Of a DNA stretch of 64,000 nucleotides, positions 26,959 to 35,829 are shown in pieces. Each line of letters starts with the position of its first letter. The stretch's first letter is position 1. The notes below the pieces were generated by a model. The model saw only the letters and a list, made by a program, of their open reading frames with translations. It did no database searches and was not told the origin of the DNA. Source of the stretch: Planctomycetota bacterium (GTDB lineage: Bacteria > Planctomycetota > UBA1135 > GCA-002686595); contig JACRIN010000004.1 of assembly GCA_016220085.1 (NCBI GenBank), positions 97,764-161,763 on the forward strand, written 5' to 3'. The position numbers were made by a program, and so were the translations under genes.

Positions 26959-28461
26959 TCACCCGCGAAGCAAGTACGAGACCGCTCCGCCTCCTACGGC
27001 GCCGATCAGCAGCGTGGTGACCATCCCCGTGCGAAAGCGCAAGGCGGCGACGCAGCAAACGAGCGAAAGCGCTAGCGCGAGCGCGTCGACGCTCGACAGG
27101 ACCGGCCTCGCGATCGCGACCGGACCGACGCGCAACACGCCGACCTCGCCGAAGACGACGTGGAGCGCAAACGTCGCCGAGAGGTTCGCGATGACGCCGA
27201 CGACCGCCGCGGTGATCGCGGAGAGCGCGCCGGCGAGCGCTCGGTTGCCGCGCAACGCCTCGACGTACGGCGCGCCGAGGAAGATCCAGAGGAAGCACGG
27301 CACGAAGGTCACCCACGTCGTCAACGCGGCGCCGCAGAGGCCCGCGGCGAGCGGCGAGAGCTCGCCGGGGTGATTCCACGCGCCGAGGAAGCCGACGAAC
27401 TGCGTCACCAAGATCAGCGGTCCCGGCGTGGTCTCGGCGAGGCCGAGGCCGTCGATCATCTGCTCGGTCGAGAGCCAACCGAAGCTCTGCGCCGCGGCTT
27501 GCGCGACGTACGAGAGCACCGCGTACGCGCCGCCGAACGTCACCAGCGCCGCGCGACTGAAGAACGCGCCGATGTCGAAGAGCACGCCGTCCGTGCCGAC
27601 GGTCGCAGCGATCAGCGCGAACGGCGCGGCCCACAGCGCGAGGCAGGTCGCGAGCACGCGCACCGCGCGCCACGCGTTGGGCCGCGTGTGTTCGAGCTCG
27701 CCCGCGGCGAACGCGGCGTCCACGACCGGCTCGCGCTCCGGCTCGCTCAGGGCGCTCGCGCCGGCTGCATCGCGGGCGCCGGTCGAGTCGCGTGCATCGC
27801 GCGCTCCGGTCGACTCGCTCGCGGCGCTCGCTCCGGGCAACTCGCGCACATCGCGCGCTCCGGTGGACCGGGGCGCGTGGCCGTCGCCGCTGGGCAGCAC
27901 GCCGGGCGCGACGCGCGCGGCGACGAACCCGAAGAGCCCGGCCCCGAGCACGACCCACGGGAACGGCACCGCGAACACGAACAGCGCGAGGAACGCCGCG
28001 ACCGCGAGTCCGACGTGCGCTCGCGACCTCAACGCGCGCTTCGCGACGCGCCACAGCGCTTCCGCGACGATCGCGATCACCGCGGGCTTCAGACCGAAGA
28101 AGAGCGCGCCGACCCAACCGACCGATTGGAAGCTCGCGTAGAGCACCGACAGCGCGAGCACCATGCACGCGCCGGGCAAGACGAACAGCACGCCCGCCGC
28201 GAGCCCACCGCGCGTGCCGTGCATCAGCCAACCGATGTACGTCGCGAGCTGCTGCGCTTCGGGCCCTGGCAGCAACATGCAGTAGTTGAGCGCGTGCAGG
28301 AAACGCGCTTCGCCGATCCACCGCCGCTCCTCGACCAGCATGCGGTGCATCTCTGCGATCTGCCCGGCCGGTCCGCCGAACGACAAGAAGCCTATGCGCG
28401 TCCAGACCGCGAGCGCTTCGCGGAAGGGCACGCGCGCGGCGCGGGGCGTCGGCTCGACCAT
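26959..28461 (-). CDS. chrA: ChrA-family chromate ion transporter (long form)
   Basis: ATG 28461 gives 500 residues. It is a two-domain CHR protein; each half begins with the family pattern (RIGFLSFGGPAGQIAEMHR in half 1, ALVTFGGAYAVLSYVAQ in half 2). ChrA signatures such as MLLPGPEAQQLATYIGW and ETTPGPLILVTQFVGF are present, with about ten membrane helices. The family exports chromate or takes part in sulfate-analogue homeostasis by proton antiport. The linker between the halves (about residues 190-240) is unusually long and repetitive, with 9-residue STGARDxxx units, and is absent from typical ChrA. The gene is divergent from the FG-GAP lipoprotein. Confidence 0.88.
   Translation of the reverse strand: MVEPTPRAARVPFREALAVWTRIGFLSFGGPAGQIAEMHRMLVEERRWIGEARFLHALNYCMLLPGPEAQQLATYIGWLMHGTRGGLAAGVLFVLPGACMVLALSVLYASFQSVGWVGALFFGLKPAVIAIVAEALWRVAKRALRSRAHVGLAVAAFLALFVFAVPFPWVVLGAGLFGFVAARVAPGVLPSGDGHAPRSTGARDVRELPGASAASESTGARDARDSTGARDAAGASALSEPEREPVVDAAFAAGELEHTRPNAWRAVRVLATCLALWAAPFALIAATVGTDGVLFDIGAFFSRAALVTFGGAYAVLSYVAQAAAQSFGWLSTEQMIDGLGLAETTPGPLILVTQFVGFLGAWNHPGELSPLAAGLCGAALTTWVTFVPCFLWIFLGAPYVEALRGNRALAGALSAITAAVVGVIANLSATFALHVVFGEVGVLRVGPVAIARPVLSSVDALALALSLVCCVAALRFRTGMVTTLLIGAVGGGAVSYLLRG
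27755..27890. repeat. In-frame 27-bp degenerate repeats inside chrA linker
   Basis: On the minus strand these bases encode repeated STGARD units (STGARDVRE, STGARDARD, STGARDAAG) separated by GASA segments. The period is 27 bp and keeps the chrA frame. Codon use stays GC-rich. This is a coding counterpart of the intergenic arrays elsewhere in the window. Confidence 0.65.
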
Positions 28462-28529
28462 CGTGGGAGCATGGAGCGCGGCGCACGACGCCGCAAACCC
28501 TTTTGCGACGGCGCGCGCGAGCCCGCACA

Positions 28530-30860
28530 ATGCGCGGCGTGATCCGCGGCGTCGTCGTCCTCGCGCTCGCCCTCGCGCTCCCCGCGTGCGGCGACGCCCC
28601 CGCCGGTGAGCCGATGCGAACGCCGGACTCCGTTCCGGCCGCGGCGCCGTCCGGAGAGACGGGCGCGCAACCCGGCGCGCGGCCCGCGCCGGCCACGGGC
28701 GCGCCGCTCCAGTTCCAGACCCGACTCGAATACGACGCCGGCGGCAAGCCCGAGACCGTCGCCGCCGCCGACTTCGACGACGACGGCAGCGCCGAGCTCG
28801 TCGCCGCGCTGCTCGATCCCGGGCGGCTCGTCGTGTGGCGCGGCTCGCGGTTCGGCCCGGTCGAGCCGCCGACGAGCCTCGCGATCGACGCCTGGCCGCT
28901 CGCGCCGCTGGTCGTGCCCGCGCGGCGTTTCGGCGCGCCGAGACCGCGGCTCGCGCTCGCGTCGCGCGCGACGAAGGGCCTCGCGTTCGTCGATCCGCTC
29001 GCGGGGACGGTCGAGCGCGTGCTGACGTTCGATTCCGTGCCGCGCGCTGCGGCGCTCGGCGATCTCGGCGCCGACGAACGGTTCGAGCTCGCGTTCGCGT
29101 GCGACGATCGCGCGCTCGTGCTCGTCGACGAAGCACTCGCGCGGACCGTCGCGAAGCTCCCCCACGACCTGCCGCGCTGCGTCGCGGTGCTCGCCGACGG
29201 CAGCGGCGTCGTCGTCGGCTTCCAGGACAGTCAGACGCTCGCGCTGCTCGCGCGCGACGCGAACGGTGCGCTCGCGTTCGAGCGCGAGCTCGCGCTCGCC
29301 GGCTTCCCACGCCGCGTCGCCGAGAGCGACCTCGATCGCGACGGCGATCAGGAACTCGTCGTGCTCGGCGGCGACCGAGCGGCGTGGATCTTCGGCTTCG
29401 CGGAGCCCGGTGGTTCGCGCGCGTGGCGGCGCGACGGCGCGCGAGCGCTCGAGTGGAGCACGTCGCAGATCCCGCTCGACCTCGCGACCGGCGATTGCGA
29501 CGGCGACGGCGCGCTCGACCTCGCGGTACTCGCGTTCGCCGACCTCGAGGCGGCGCTGTGGTGCGGCTTCGACGCGTCGGGGCCGAAGGTCACCGCGGCG
29601 GGCTACGTCGGCCAGAGCGCGCTGTCGCTCGCTGCCGGCGACTTCGACGGCGATCGAGCGCTCGACCTCGCGATCTCGAACCGCGACGCGAATCGGATCA
29701 GCGTCGTGCGCGGCGACGGCCGCGGCGGGCTCGTGTGGCCGAGCTCGGCCGAAGTCGCGACGTTCCCCACGTCGATCGCGACCGCGGACCTCGACGGCGA
29801 CCGGCGCGCGGAGGGCGTGACGGTCTCGGCGAAGCTCTGCGCGCTCGACGTCGTGCGCTGGAACGGCAAGGCACTCGAACGCATCTCGCGTCTGCCGATC
29901 GGGCCCGCGGCGCAAGCGCTCTCCACCGCCGACCTCGACGGCGACGGCCACGTCGACGCCGCGTGGATCACCTCCGACGCGCACGGCGCACGGATCGAGC
30001 TCGCGTTCGGCGACGGCACGCTCGCGCTCGCGTCGCGCGCGACCGAACCGCCGCTCGCGATCGGCGCGAGCGGCGCGGATCTGCTCGCGCTCGATCTCGA
30101 CGGCGACGGTGGGCTCGAGCTCGTCGCCGCGAACTCGGAAGCGAACGAGCTCTGCGTCTTCCGCCGCGACGCGGCGGCGGGACGATTCGTCGCCGAGCCG
30201 GCGCGCCTCGCGCTCGCTCCCGCACCGGTCGCGCTCGCCGCCGTCACCGGAGCGACCGGCGCGGACCACGGACCCAGCGCGAACGGCGCGTCCAGCACGA
30301 GCGGCACGAACGACGAGGGCGCCGCGAGCACGCGCGGCGAGCTCGCGGTCGCGCTCGCCGGCCCCGGCCCGCGCACCGGCGTCGCGCGCGTCGTGCTCAC
30401 GCGCGAAGCGTCCGGCGCGTGGCGCCTGGTCGAGCGCTCGCACGTGCCGCTGCGCGGCGTGCCGCTCGACGTCGCGGCGCTGCGGCTCTCGCCGACGGGC
30501 GGAGAGCTCGTCGTGCTCGGCTCCGATTCGCGCGACTCCGCGAACGGCTGGCTGCGCGTCGTGCGCGACGGCGCGGTCGGCTCCAGCCGGACGCCGGGCC
30601 AGAAGTGCGCGCACCTCGCGATCGGCGACCTCGACGGCGACCTGCAAGACGACGTCGTCGTCGCGTCGCTCAACAGCCACGCGGTCAACCTCTGGCTCGG
30701 CCGCGCGGGCGAGCTCGTGCCCGAACCCAACCTCGGCGCGGGCCTCGGCGTGCTCGACGTCGCGCTCGGCGACGCCGACGGCGACGGCCGGCTCGACGTG
30801 TTCGTCGCCAACGCGTTCGGCGACGACGTCGCGCTCGTGCTCAATCCCGCGCGCCGCTGA
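28530..30860 (+). CDS. FG-GAP/VCBS-repeat lipoprotein
   Basis: ATG 28530 gives 776 residues with a signal peptide and lipobox LALPACGD. The mature protein is a long row of beta-propeller blades of the FG-GAP/VCBS type, each with an acidic calcium-binding loop D-x-D-x-D-G-x-x-D. Examples are DFDDDGSAEL, DLDRDGDQEL, DCDGDGALDLAV, DFDGDRALDLAI, DLDGDGHVDA, DLDGDGGLEL, DLDGDLQDDVV and DADGDGRLDVFV. Such proteins are extracellular binding or scaffold proteins, frequent in planctomycetes. A low-complexity Gly/Ala/Ser/Thr insert lies near residues 580-605. It is divergent from chrA (68 bases). The function is not specific. Confidence 0.85.
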   Translation: MRGVIRGVVVLALALALPACGDAPAGEPMRTPDSVPAAAPSGETGAQPGARPAPATGAPLQFQTRLEYDAGGKPETVAAADFDDDGSAELVAALLDPGRLVVWRGSRFGPVEPPTSLAIDAWPLAPLVVPARRFGAPRPRLALASRATKGLAFVDPLAGTVERVLTFDSVPRAAALGDLGADERFELAFACDDRALVLVDEALARTVAKLPHDLPRCVAVLADGSGVVVGFQDSQTLALLARDANGALAFERELALAGFPRRVAESDLDRDGDQELVVLGGDRAAWIFGFAEPGGSRAWRRDGARALEWSTSQIPLDLATGDCDGDGALDLAVLAFADLEAALWCGFDASGPKVTAAGYVGQSALSLAAGDFDGDRALDLAISNRDANRISVVRGDGRGGLVWPSSAEVATFPTSIATADLDGDRRAEGVTVSAKLCALDVVRWNGKALERISRLPIGPAAQALSTADLDGDGHVDAAWITSDAHGARIELAFGDGTLALASRATEPPLAIGASGADLLALDLDGDGGLELVAANSEANELCVFRRDAAAGRFVAEPARLALAPAPVALAAVTGATGADHGPSANGASSTSGTNDEGAASTRGELAVALAGPGPRTGVARVVLTREASGAWRLVERSHVPLRGVPLDVAALRLSPTGGELVVLGSDSRDSANGWLRVVRDGAVGSSRTPGQKCAHLAIGDLDGDLQDDVVVASLNSHAVNLWLGRAGELVPEPNLGAGLGVLDVALGDADGDGRLDVFVANAFGDDVALVLNPARR

Positions 30861-31306
30861 CGTTGGGTCGACCGCTCGATCCCGCAACGCGGGCAAGCGC
30901 GCAAGCGAAATTCATCGGGGCCCGATCGTCCAGACAGGGGCGTTGCCCGGTTCGCGAGGTCGAGTCGTTCAGGCACCTTCGAGCGCCGCCGGCGTCGCTC
31001 GCTTCGAAGCGCTCGTGCCAGCGCTCGTTCCAACGCCCGCCTCGAACGCGCGAGGCTCGACCACGAGCGCCGCCCGAGCGCTTCCGCCGCGACCTCGCGC
31101 GTCCGAAACCCACACGGGGAGGTCACCGGACGTCATTCCGACTTGCTTACCAACTTGTGCCTTGTGGCCGCGCAACCGGCCCCCGAGAATGCCCGCTTCC
31201 AGGTGCCCCGACGGGCCCCGCAACACCTCGCGACCGCGTGTCTCGCCTCGTCGGCGTGCGGCGCTCCTCCCTTCGACGACCGAGGCGCTGACCAAGGAAG
31301 CTCTCC
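30861..31306. other. Intergenic, no gene seen
   Basis: These 446 bases between two plus-strand genes are locally repetitive (clusters such as GCGCTCGTTCC and CGCGCTCG variants at 30975-31080) without a regular period. The last 15 bases contain AAGGA, the ribosome site of the next gene. The promoter of the thioredoxin-like gene should lie near 31130-31290 but is not identifiable by eye. Confidence 0.5.
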
Positions 31307-32314
31307 ATGAATCTCCTCCAACGCCTGGTCGTGATCGGCGTGACGCTCGCGGCGCCGGCTCTCGCGCTCGCGGGAGACAAGGCCAATTGGATCGCCGACT
31401 ACGACAAGGCGGTCGAGACGGCCAAGGCCCAGAAGAAAGACCTGCTCGTCGACTTCACCGGTTCGGACTGGTGCATTTGGTGCAAGCGCCTCGACGCCGA
31501 GGTTTTCAGCAAGCAAGAGTTCCTCGACGCGATCCAAAAGGACTACGTGCTCGTGTCCCTCGACTTCCCCAACGCGGAGGAGATCAAGGCGAAGGTGCCG
31601 AACGCGGCGCGCAACGACGAGCTCTCGAAGAAGTACGAGATCCAAGGCTTCCCGACGGTCCTCTTGATGACGGTCGACGGCGAGGTGTTCGCCAAGACCG
31701 GCTATGAAGCCGGCGGCCCGGTGAAGTACGTCGAAAACCTCGCCACGCTGCGCGAGAGCGGCCGCAAGGCGATGACCGAGTGCAAGGAGATCGTCGCCAA
31801 GTTCGGCGCGGCACTCGGCGAGGAGAAGAACATCCTGCTCGACCGCGCGCTGCGCACGCTCGAGAGCCTGACCGCGGACTCGCCATTCGCCTCGCAGCTC
31901 AGCCCGGTCGTCCGCACCGCGTTCACTTCCGACGCCGACAACAAGCAAGGCCGCAAGGGCCGCGCGGTCAAGGCGCTCCTGAAGGCCGGCGAGTACGACG
32001 CCGAGCTCGACAAGCTCGCGCACGAGCTCGACCCGAAGAACGAGCAAGGCATGATCGAGCAAGTCGTCTCGGCCAAGCTGGAAAAGCTCGGCAGCGAAGC
32101 GGAAGTGAAGGCGATCGTCGCGGAAATCGTCGAGCTCGACAAGCTCGGCATCAAGGACGCGACGACGAAGGAACGCCTCTACGCCTCGGTCGCGTTCTTC
32201 AGCTTCCAGTACCTCGACGACAAGGAAGCCGCGAAGGCGTGGGCCGAGAAGCTCAAGGCGATCGCCGGCGAAAAGGAAGAGTTCAAGCAGCTCTTCGAGA
32301 TGATCCTGAGCTGA
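31307..32314 (+). CDS. Secreted thioredoxin-fold protein with C-terminal helical domain
   Basis: The 335-residue protein starts at ATG 31307 with AAGGA about eight bases upstream. It has a signal peptide (LLQRLVVIGVTLAAPALALA). A thioredoxin-like domain follows with GSDWCIWCKRLD, a redox pair at Cys56 and Cys59, and the cis-Pro loop QGFPTVLLM near residue 120. The C-terminal half (about 150-335) is Lys/Glu/Ala-rich helices of no recognised family. Periplasmic thioredoxin_7-type proteins of this kind reduce or isomerise disulfides. The codon choice (many AAG and CTC) suggests high expression. A strong Rho-independent terminator follows 22 bases after the stop. Confidence 0.85.
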   Translation: MNLLQRLVVIGVTLAAPALALAGDKANWIADYDKAVETAKAQKKDLLVDFTGSDWCIWCKRLDAEVFSKQEFLDAIQKDYVLVSLDFPNAEEIKAKVPNAARNDELSKKYEIQGFPTVLLMTVDGEVFAKTGYEAGGPVKYVENLATLRESGRKAMTECKEIVAKFGAALGEEKNILLDRALRTLESLTADSPFASQLSPVVRTAFTSDADNKQGRKGRAVKALLKAGEYDAELDKLAHELDPKNEQGMIEQVVSAKLEKLGSEAEVKAIVAEIVELDKLGIKDATTKERLYASVAFFSFQYLDDKEAAKAWAEKLKAIAGEKEEFKQLFEMILS

Positions 32315-32336
32315 CCCGGCGCCTTCTCTGGAACTT

Positions 32337-32382
32337 CGCGAGCCCCTGGCGCCAACCGGCGTCGGGGGCTCGCGGCCTTTTT
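32337..32382 (+). terminator. Rho-independent terminator of the thioredoxin-like gene
   Basis: CGCGAGCCCC at 32337-32346 pairs with GGGGCTCGCG at 32365-32374, closing a loop that itself contains a partial GGCGCC/GGCG pairing. The stem is followed by GCC and five T. This is the clearest intrinsic terminator in the window. Confidence 0.85.
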
Positions 32383-32690
32383 CGCGCGCGCTGCGATGCG
32401 CCGCGTCGGCGCGACGACGCAGGGAGCGCTTTCCCTCGCGAGCGTCCGGTCAACGCGCTCGCGCACCTCGAGCGTGGTCGCCGTCCCGCCGAACTCGCCT
32501 GCCTACTTCGCCCGGCCGGCTCGCCTGGCCGCCTCGACCACCACGCGAGTAGCGTTCACGCGGGAGTCGCTACCTGCGCGCGCCGCCGCACGCCGCCCAC
32601 GTCCCCGGCGGCAACGATGCCGCGCACCGACGAGCGCGCACCATTGCGCGCCAGCGCCTTCGCTCGCTACCCTGTCCGGGCCTCTTGCGC
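32383..32690. other. Intergenic, no gene seen
   Basis: Between the terminator and the tRNA there is no convincing ORF or repeat. The tRNA promoter should lie in its last 60 bases. Confidence 0.5.
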
Positions 32691-32766
32691 GCGGGCGTAG
32701 CTCAGTTGGTAGAGCGCAACCTTCCCAAGGTTGATGTCGAGGGTTCGAATCCCTTCGCCCGCTCCA
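32691..32766 (+). tRNA. tRNA-Gly(CCC)
   Basis: The 76 bases fold into a full cloverleaf. The acceptor is GCGGGCG with CGCCCGC, the D-arm GCTC/GAGC, the anticodon stem CAACC/GGTTG with loop TTCCCAA (anticodon CCC, reading GGG), and the T-arm GAGGG/CCCTT with TTCGAAT. CCA is encoded. A patchwork of mobile-element remnants begins within 700 bases downstream, so the locus may have served as an integration site. Confidence 0.95.
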
Positions 32767-32795
32767 ATCACGTTGGCACCCTGCGATCACCGGCC

Positions 32796-33125
32796 ATGGG
32801 CAACGTCGAACTCGCCGAATCGAACCGACTGCGGGTCACTTTCCAGAGCCAAGGCGATGTGGCGGCGCGGCGTGCGGCGATGCGGTCGGTGCCCGATCCC
32901 GACGAAGTCGATCTCTTCGCCAGCGCGGCACTCCTCGACTCCCAACACGTCGACGATGTCCTCGCCGGCTGGGCTTGCGGCTCCGAGTGGTCCCCCGACA
33001 CGCGGACCCGCGCGATCGATGGGCTCGCGCCCTACGCGCGCCGGTCGTCCAGCATCCGCGCCGTCGGCTCGCTCGAGTCCAACCAGCGGATGGTGCGAAA
33101 GCTGAAGCAGGCGGAGGGCGACTGA
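32796..33125 (+). CDS. Hypothetical protein next to tRNA-Gly
   Basis: ATG 32796 gives 109 residues (MGNVELAESNRLRV ... KLKQAEGD). Third positions are mostly G or C, as in real genes here. The protein is mixed alpha/beta with no signal peptide. No family is recognised. It lies 29 bases after the tRNA. A reading frame on the opposite strand is longer but its composition is poorer. Confidence 0.5.
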   Translation: MGNVELAESNRLRVTFQSQGDVAARRAAMRSVPDPDEVDLFASAALLDSQHVDDVLAGWACGSEWSPDTRTRAIDGLAPYARRSSSIRAVGSLESNQRMVRKLKQAEGD

Positions 33126-33299
33126 GGACGCCGCTCGACGCCTGCCCGCACTCGGTCCCCGTCGCGCGCTCCCCTCAACGCGAAGTCTCACGTCCGGCTC
33201 CTCGCGCGGAATCCGTGCGGCCGAGCCGAGGGCGTGCCGTGAGCACGCGCGCACCTGAACTCCAAGAACGTCGCTGGTTGGCCTTTTGCTCCGTGCAGG

Positions 33300-33345
33300 T
33301 CGAGGTAACCGAGTGCGAATACCGAGCTTCGCGCTGCTGCAACAG
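33300..33345 (+). other. Possible degenerate tRNA 3'-end-like stretch
   Basis: The word GTCGAGG, then a T-loop-like GTGCGAATACC and TTCGCGC, echo the 3' half of the tRNA-Gly 550 bases upstream (GTCGAGG, GTTCGAATCCC, TTCGCCCGC). The match is interrupted and would not fold. It may be an attachment-site scar or chance. Confidence 0.2.
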
Positions 33346-33469
33346 TTCGCTCGGGCTCGGAATCGACAGGCCCCGTTCACACACGAGTGCGGTCGGCAGG
33401 ACCCCACCGGGGGACGGCAAGTCTCGACTGCCGAGCCGATGCTTCCCGACTGGTTCCCGCCGGCACCGT

Positions 33470-33600
33470 GTGGCAAGACACGCCGGTTCAGGTCGGGCAC
33501 GCCCGTGCCGAGCGCTTCGTGCGGTTGCTCCTCGTGGTACGAGCGCGGGAAGCGCGTGAAGGACGACTGCTGAGATCGGATCGACGAACGCAACGGTGTC
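33470..33600 (-). mobile_element. Transposase C-terminal remnant (rve integrase, IS3/IS481-like)
   Basis: On the minus strand residues SYHEEQPHEALGTGVPD (about 33489-33545) match the end of rve-type transposases, where an N-H-x-R-P-H-x-A-L-G motif is followed by TPA. Only this tail is left, with no catalytic DDE part, so the element is a fragment. Two end-like words lie 100-150 bases away (see 33695-33765). Confidence 0.5.
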
Positions 33601-33694
33601 GCAGTTTGCGCCTCGGGCGTTTCGCGGAAGCGCTCGCGCCGTCCATTCCAGGGCATCCCGGCACCAGAGGACCCGGCGACCGCTCAGTCACCCG

Positions 33695-33765
33695 AAAGTG
33701 TCACCCATGTACCCGGACACGACTGTCACCCATGTGCCCGGACCGGACCAGTCAGCGCCGGGACT
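33695..33765. repeat. Two direct copies of an IS-end-like word
   Basis: TGTCACCCATGTxCCCGGA occurs twice (about 33697-33715 and 33726-33744), 29 bases apart. Words of this form flank IS481-like and related elements as I remember them. They lie beside the transposase fragment and at the 3' end of the DUF1801 gene. Confidence 0.5.
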
Positions 33766-34285
33766 TCCCCGTCCGACGTCTAGAGGCCGGTCGCGCTGCG
33801 TTCGTCGCGCGGCGTGCGCGCTGCTTCTGGGACTCCGCTTCGAGCAGCACCGAGACATTCGCGCTCGCATCGAGACGCAGGTTCGCGAGCTTCAATGCGG
33901 CCGCCATCAGCACTTCGATCTCCGCGCGGTCGAAATCCGCAACCGAGGTCAACGCGACGTGACGAACCGTCTTGCCGCGACCTTGCAGTAGCTTGTTCGG
34001 ATCCGACTTCGACAACTGAGCGCCACGCCCGAAGAACAGACTCACCCTGTCCGGATACAGCGCGATCGAACACAGCCCGTCATAGCCGTTCTCGTTCGGT
34101 GAATACGTGATCACGAGCGCGGCTTGGTTCTCGTACACGATCTCGTTCAGACCGGGCAGGCGAGCACGCAGCTTTGCGCGCAAGGCTCTTCCCAGCTTGG
34201 CCGTCGCCGGCTCGTACTTCGCGAAGAAGCTGGCAAGTTGCGTTTCGGGATGGGTCACGCGTTTCTCGTCGAACTGGCTCCGCAC
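33752..34285 (-). CDS. DUF1801-type small protein (YdhG-like)
   Basis: GTG 34285 (with GGAAGCGGAG upstream) gives 177 residues; GTG 34258 is an alternative start. The core matches the DUF1801 fold: LRAKLRARLPGLNEIVYENQ, then LVITYSPNENGYDGLCSIALY, VSLFFGRG and GKTVRHVALTSV with a helical end. The last 20 residues are strongly basic. Function is unknown; these proteins are small, soluble and often found in accessory regions. Here it sits between two transposase remnants, which fits horizontal acquisition. Codon use is less GC-biased than in core genes of the window. Confidence 0.65.
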   Translation of the reverse strand: MRSQFDEKRVTHPETQLASFFAKYEPATAKLGRALRAKLRARLPGLNEIVYENQAALVITYSPNENGYDGLCSIALYPDRVSLFFGRGAQLSKSDPNKLLQGRGKTVRHVALTSVADFDRAEIEVLMAAALKLANLRLDASANVSVLLEAESQKQRARRATNAARPASRRRTGKSRR

Positions 34286-34362
34286 TCCGCTTCCCGAGTG
34301 TGACCGTGCCTACGCAGCCGTCATGACGCGGCGCAGCACCAGATGGGCGAGCTGCGGCGATG

Positions 34363-34522
34363 AGATTCTCGCTGATCGCGATGTGCAAAGAGCGCGATGT
34401 CGGCCCGCGGCAGTGCGTGCGCGACGTGCTCTTGCGGATCACCTCGGTATCCGACCTCGAGCGTCGACCACGTCGCGGAGGTCAGGGCGCATTGGCGGCG
34501 CGTCGGCCGCGCGCCGGCTGAG
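34363..34522 (+). mobile_element. IS66-like transposase C-terminal remnant
   Basis: In one plus frame FSLIAMCKERDVGPRQCVRD followed by VLLRITS recalls the IS66 transposase tail, whose usual form is S-L-I-x-[TS]-[AC]-K then [DE]-P-x-x-Y-L-R-D-V-L-x-R-[IL]. The frame ends at about 34522 without the usual LLP motif. No other IS66 part is present, so this is a scar only. Confidence 0.45.
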
Positions 34523-34942
34523 CGGCTGGCGACGCGCGAGTTGCTCGCGCTCGCGCCACCCAGCGCGCTGCGCGAGCGACTGCGTGACCTGAACGACGCC
34601 GAAATGGAGGTCTGCATCGCGCCGCTGCTCGTCCAAGAGTGGAAATCGGTCCATCGACCGCTCGCGTGGCAGCTCGCGTGGACCGGGCATCGCCTCGTCG
34701 GCCCTGCGCCCGCCGGGCTCGTCCAACCGCGCGACAACGAACGCGACGTGGGCGGCTTCGAAACAACGTCAAAGCGTGGGCGCGGGCCCCAGCGTGGCCC
34801 GAACGCGCAGCCAAGCCTCGGACCCGAGTGCCCGAGCACGCATTCGACTCGGTGCGATCCGGGGCGGGCACATCAGGGTCTGGTCAGCCTCGCGTCCGAG
34901 CGTCTCGGTTCGCCGTGCATTGCGAGTAGACTTTCCCCATGA
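34397..34942 (+). CDS. Uncertain ORF in mobile-remnant region
   Basis: The part from about 34450 to 34745 has a strong coding pattern (third-base GC near that of real genes) and a plausible helical protein (LRERLRDLNDAEMEVCIAPL). Both ends of the frame look non-coding, and it overlaps the IS66-like scar in another frame. It is probably a truncated gene of unknown kind. Confidence 0.3.
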   Translation: MSARGSACATCSCGSPRYPTSSVDHVAEVRAHWRRVGRAPAERLATRELLALAPPSALRERLRDLNDAEMEVCIAPLLVQEWKSVHRPLAWQLAWTGHRLVGPAPAGLVQPRDNERDVGGFETTSKRGRGPQRGPNAQPSLGPECPSTHSTRCDPGRAHQGLVSLASERLGSPCIASRLSP

Positions 34943-35760
34943 CCACAACGCGTACCACCAAGAAGGCGGCCGTGACCGCAATCGTGAAGACTCCGTCGAA
35001 GAAGCTCGCGACGAGGAGCGCCGGCCGGATGTCGTTGGCCGAGACGATGCGCGCGCTGGAAAAGGCCGGCTCCGCGCAAACGCGCAAGACCTACAAGCGA
35101 CACGGCGCGCAAGAGCCCATGTTCGGCGTCAGCTTCGCGGTGCTGAAAGCGCTCGTGAAGCGCATCGGCATGGACCACGAACTCGCGCTCGCCCTGTGGG
35201 ACACGAAGAATCATGACGCGCGCACGCTCGCGGTGAAGCTCGCCGATCCGGCGAAGATCGAGCCGTCCGACCTCGATCGCTGGGCGCAGGCAAGCGGCGC
35301 GCGGATGTGCGGCGGCTACGTCGCGATGCTGGCGGCGGAGAGCCCTCACGGAGCCGCGAAGGCGCGCGAGTGGTTCGCGTCCAAGGACGCAACTCTGCGA
35401 GCCATGGCGTGGACGCTCGCGGGCTTCCTCGCGAACCTCGACGAGAAGACCCCCGACAAGTGGTTCGTCGAACGCCTCGCCCACATCGAGCAGTCGATTC
35501 ACTCCGCGCCCAACGCCGAGCGCGAGTCGATGAACATGGCATTGATCACGATCGGCGGTCGAAACGCCGCGCTGCGCAAGGCGGCTACCGCCGCCGCGAA
35601 GCGTATCGGCAAGGTCGACGTGGACCACGGCGACACCGCGTGCAAGACGCCGGACGCCGCGCTCTACATCGAGAAGACGTGGGCGCACGCGACGGCCAAG
35701 GAGTTCGCGTCCCCGGCCGCTCAGGAACGAGCGCGCGCGCCGATGCGTACACGCTGCTAG
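34939..35760 (+). CDS. DNA alkylation repair protein (AlkD-like HEAT fold)
   Basis: The 273-residue protein starts at ATG 34939. After a basic, Thr/Lys-rich extension of about 30 residues comes the AlkD-like helical-repeat domain: RKTYKRHGAQEPMFGVSFAV, then ALALWDTKNHDARTLAVKLA, WFASKDATLRAMAW and MALITIGGRNAALRKAA with WFVERLAHIEQ. This family excises alkylated bases by wrapping HEAT repeats around DNA; many members are uncharacterised. It is a single gene in the accessory region between a DUF1801 gene and decayed sequences. The N-terminal extension is longer than usual and may aid DNA binding. Confidence 0.8.
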   Translation: MTTTRTTKKAAVTAIVKTPSKKLATRSAGRMSLAETMRALEKAGSAQTRKTYKRHGAQEPMFGVSFAVLKALVKRIGMDHELALALWDTKNHDARTLAVKLADPAKIEPSDLDRWAQASGARMCGGYVAMLAAESPHGAAKAREWFASKDATLRAMAWTLAGFLANLDEKTPDKWFVERLAHIEQSIHSAPNAERESMNMALITIGGRNAALRKAATAAAKRIGKVDVDHGDTACKTPDAALYIEKTWAHATAKEFASPAAQERARAPMRTRC

Positions 35761-35829
35761 CCCATCGGCCGGCGGACCGGATCTTGGTCGCGGTCCCTAG
35801 ACCGTCGAGCGTCGCTGGGGCGGACGCGG

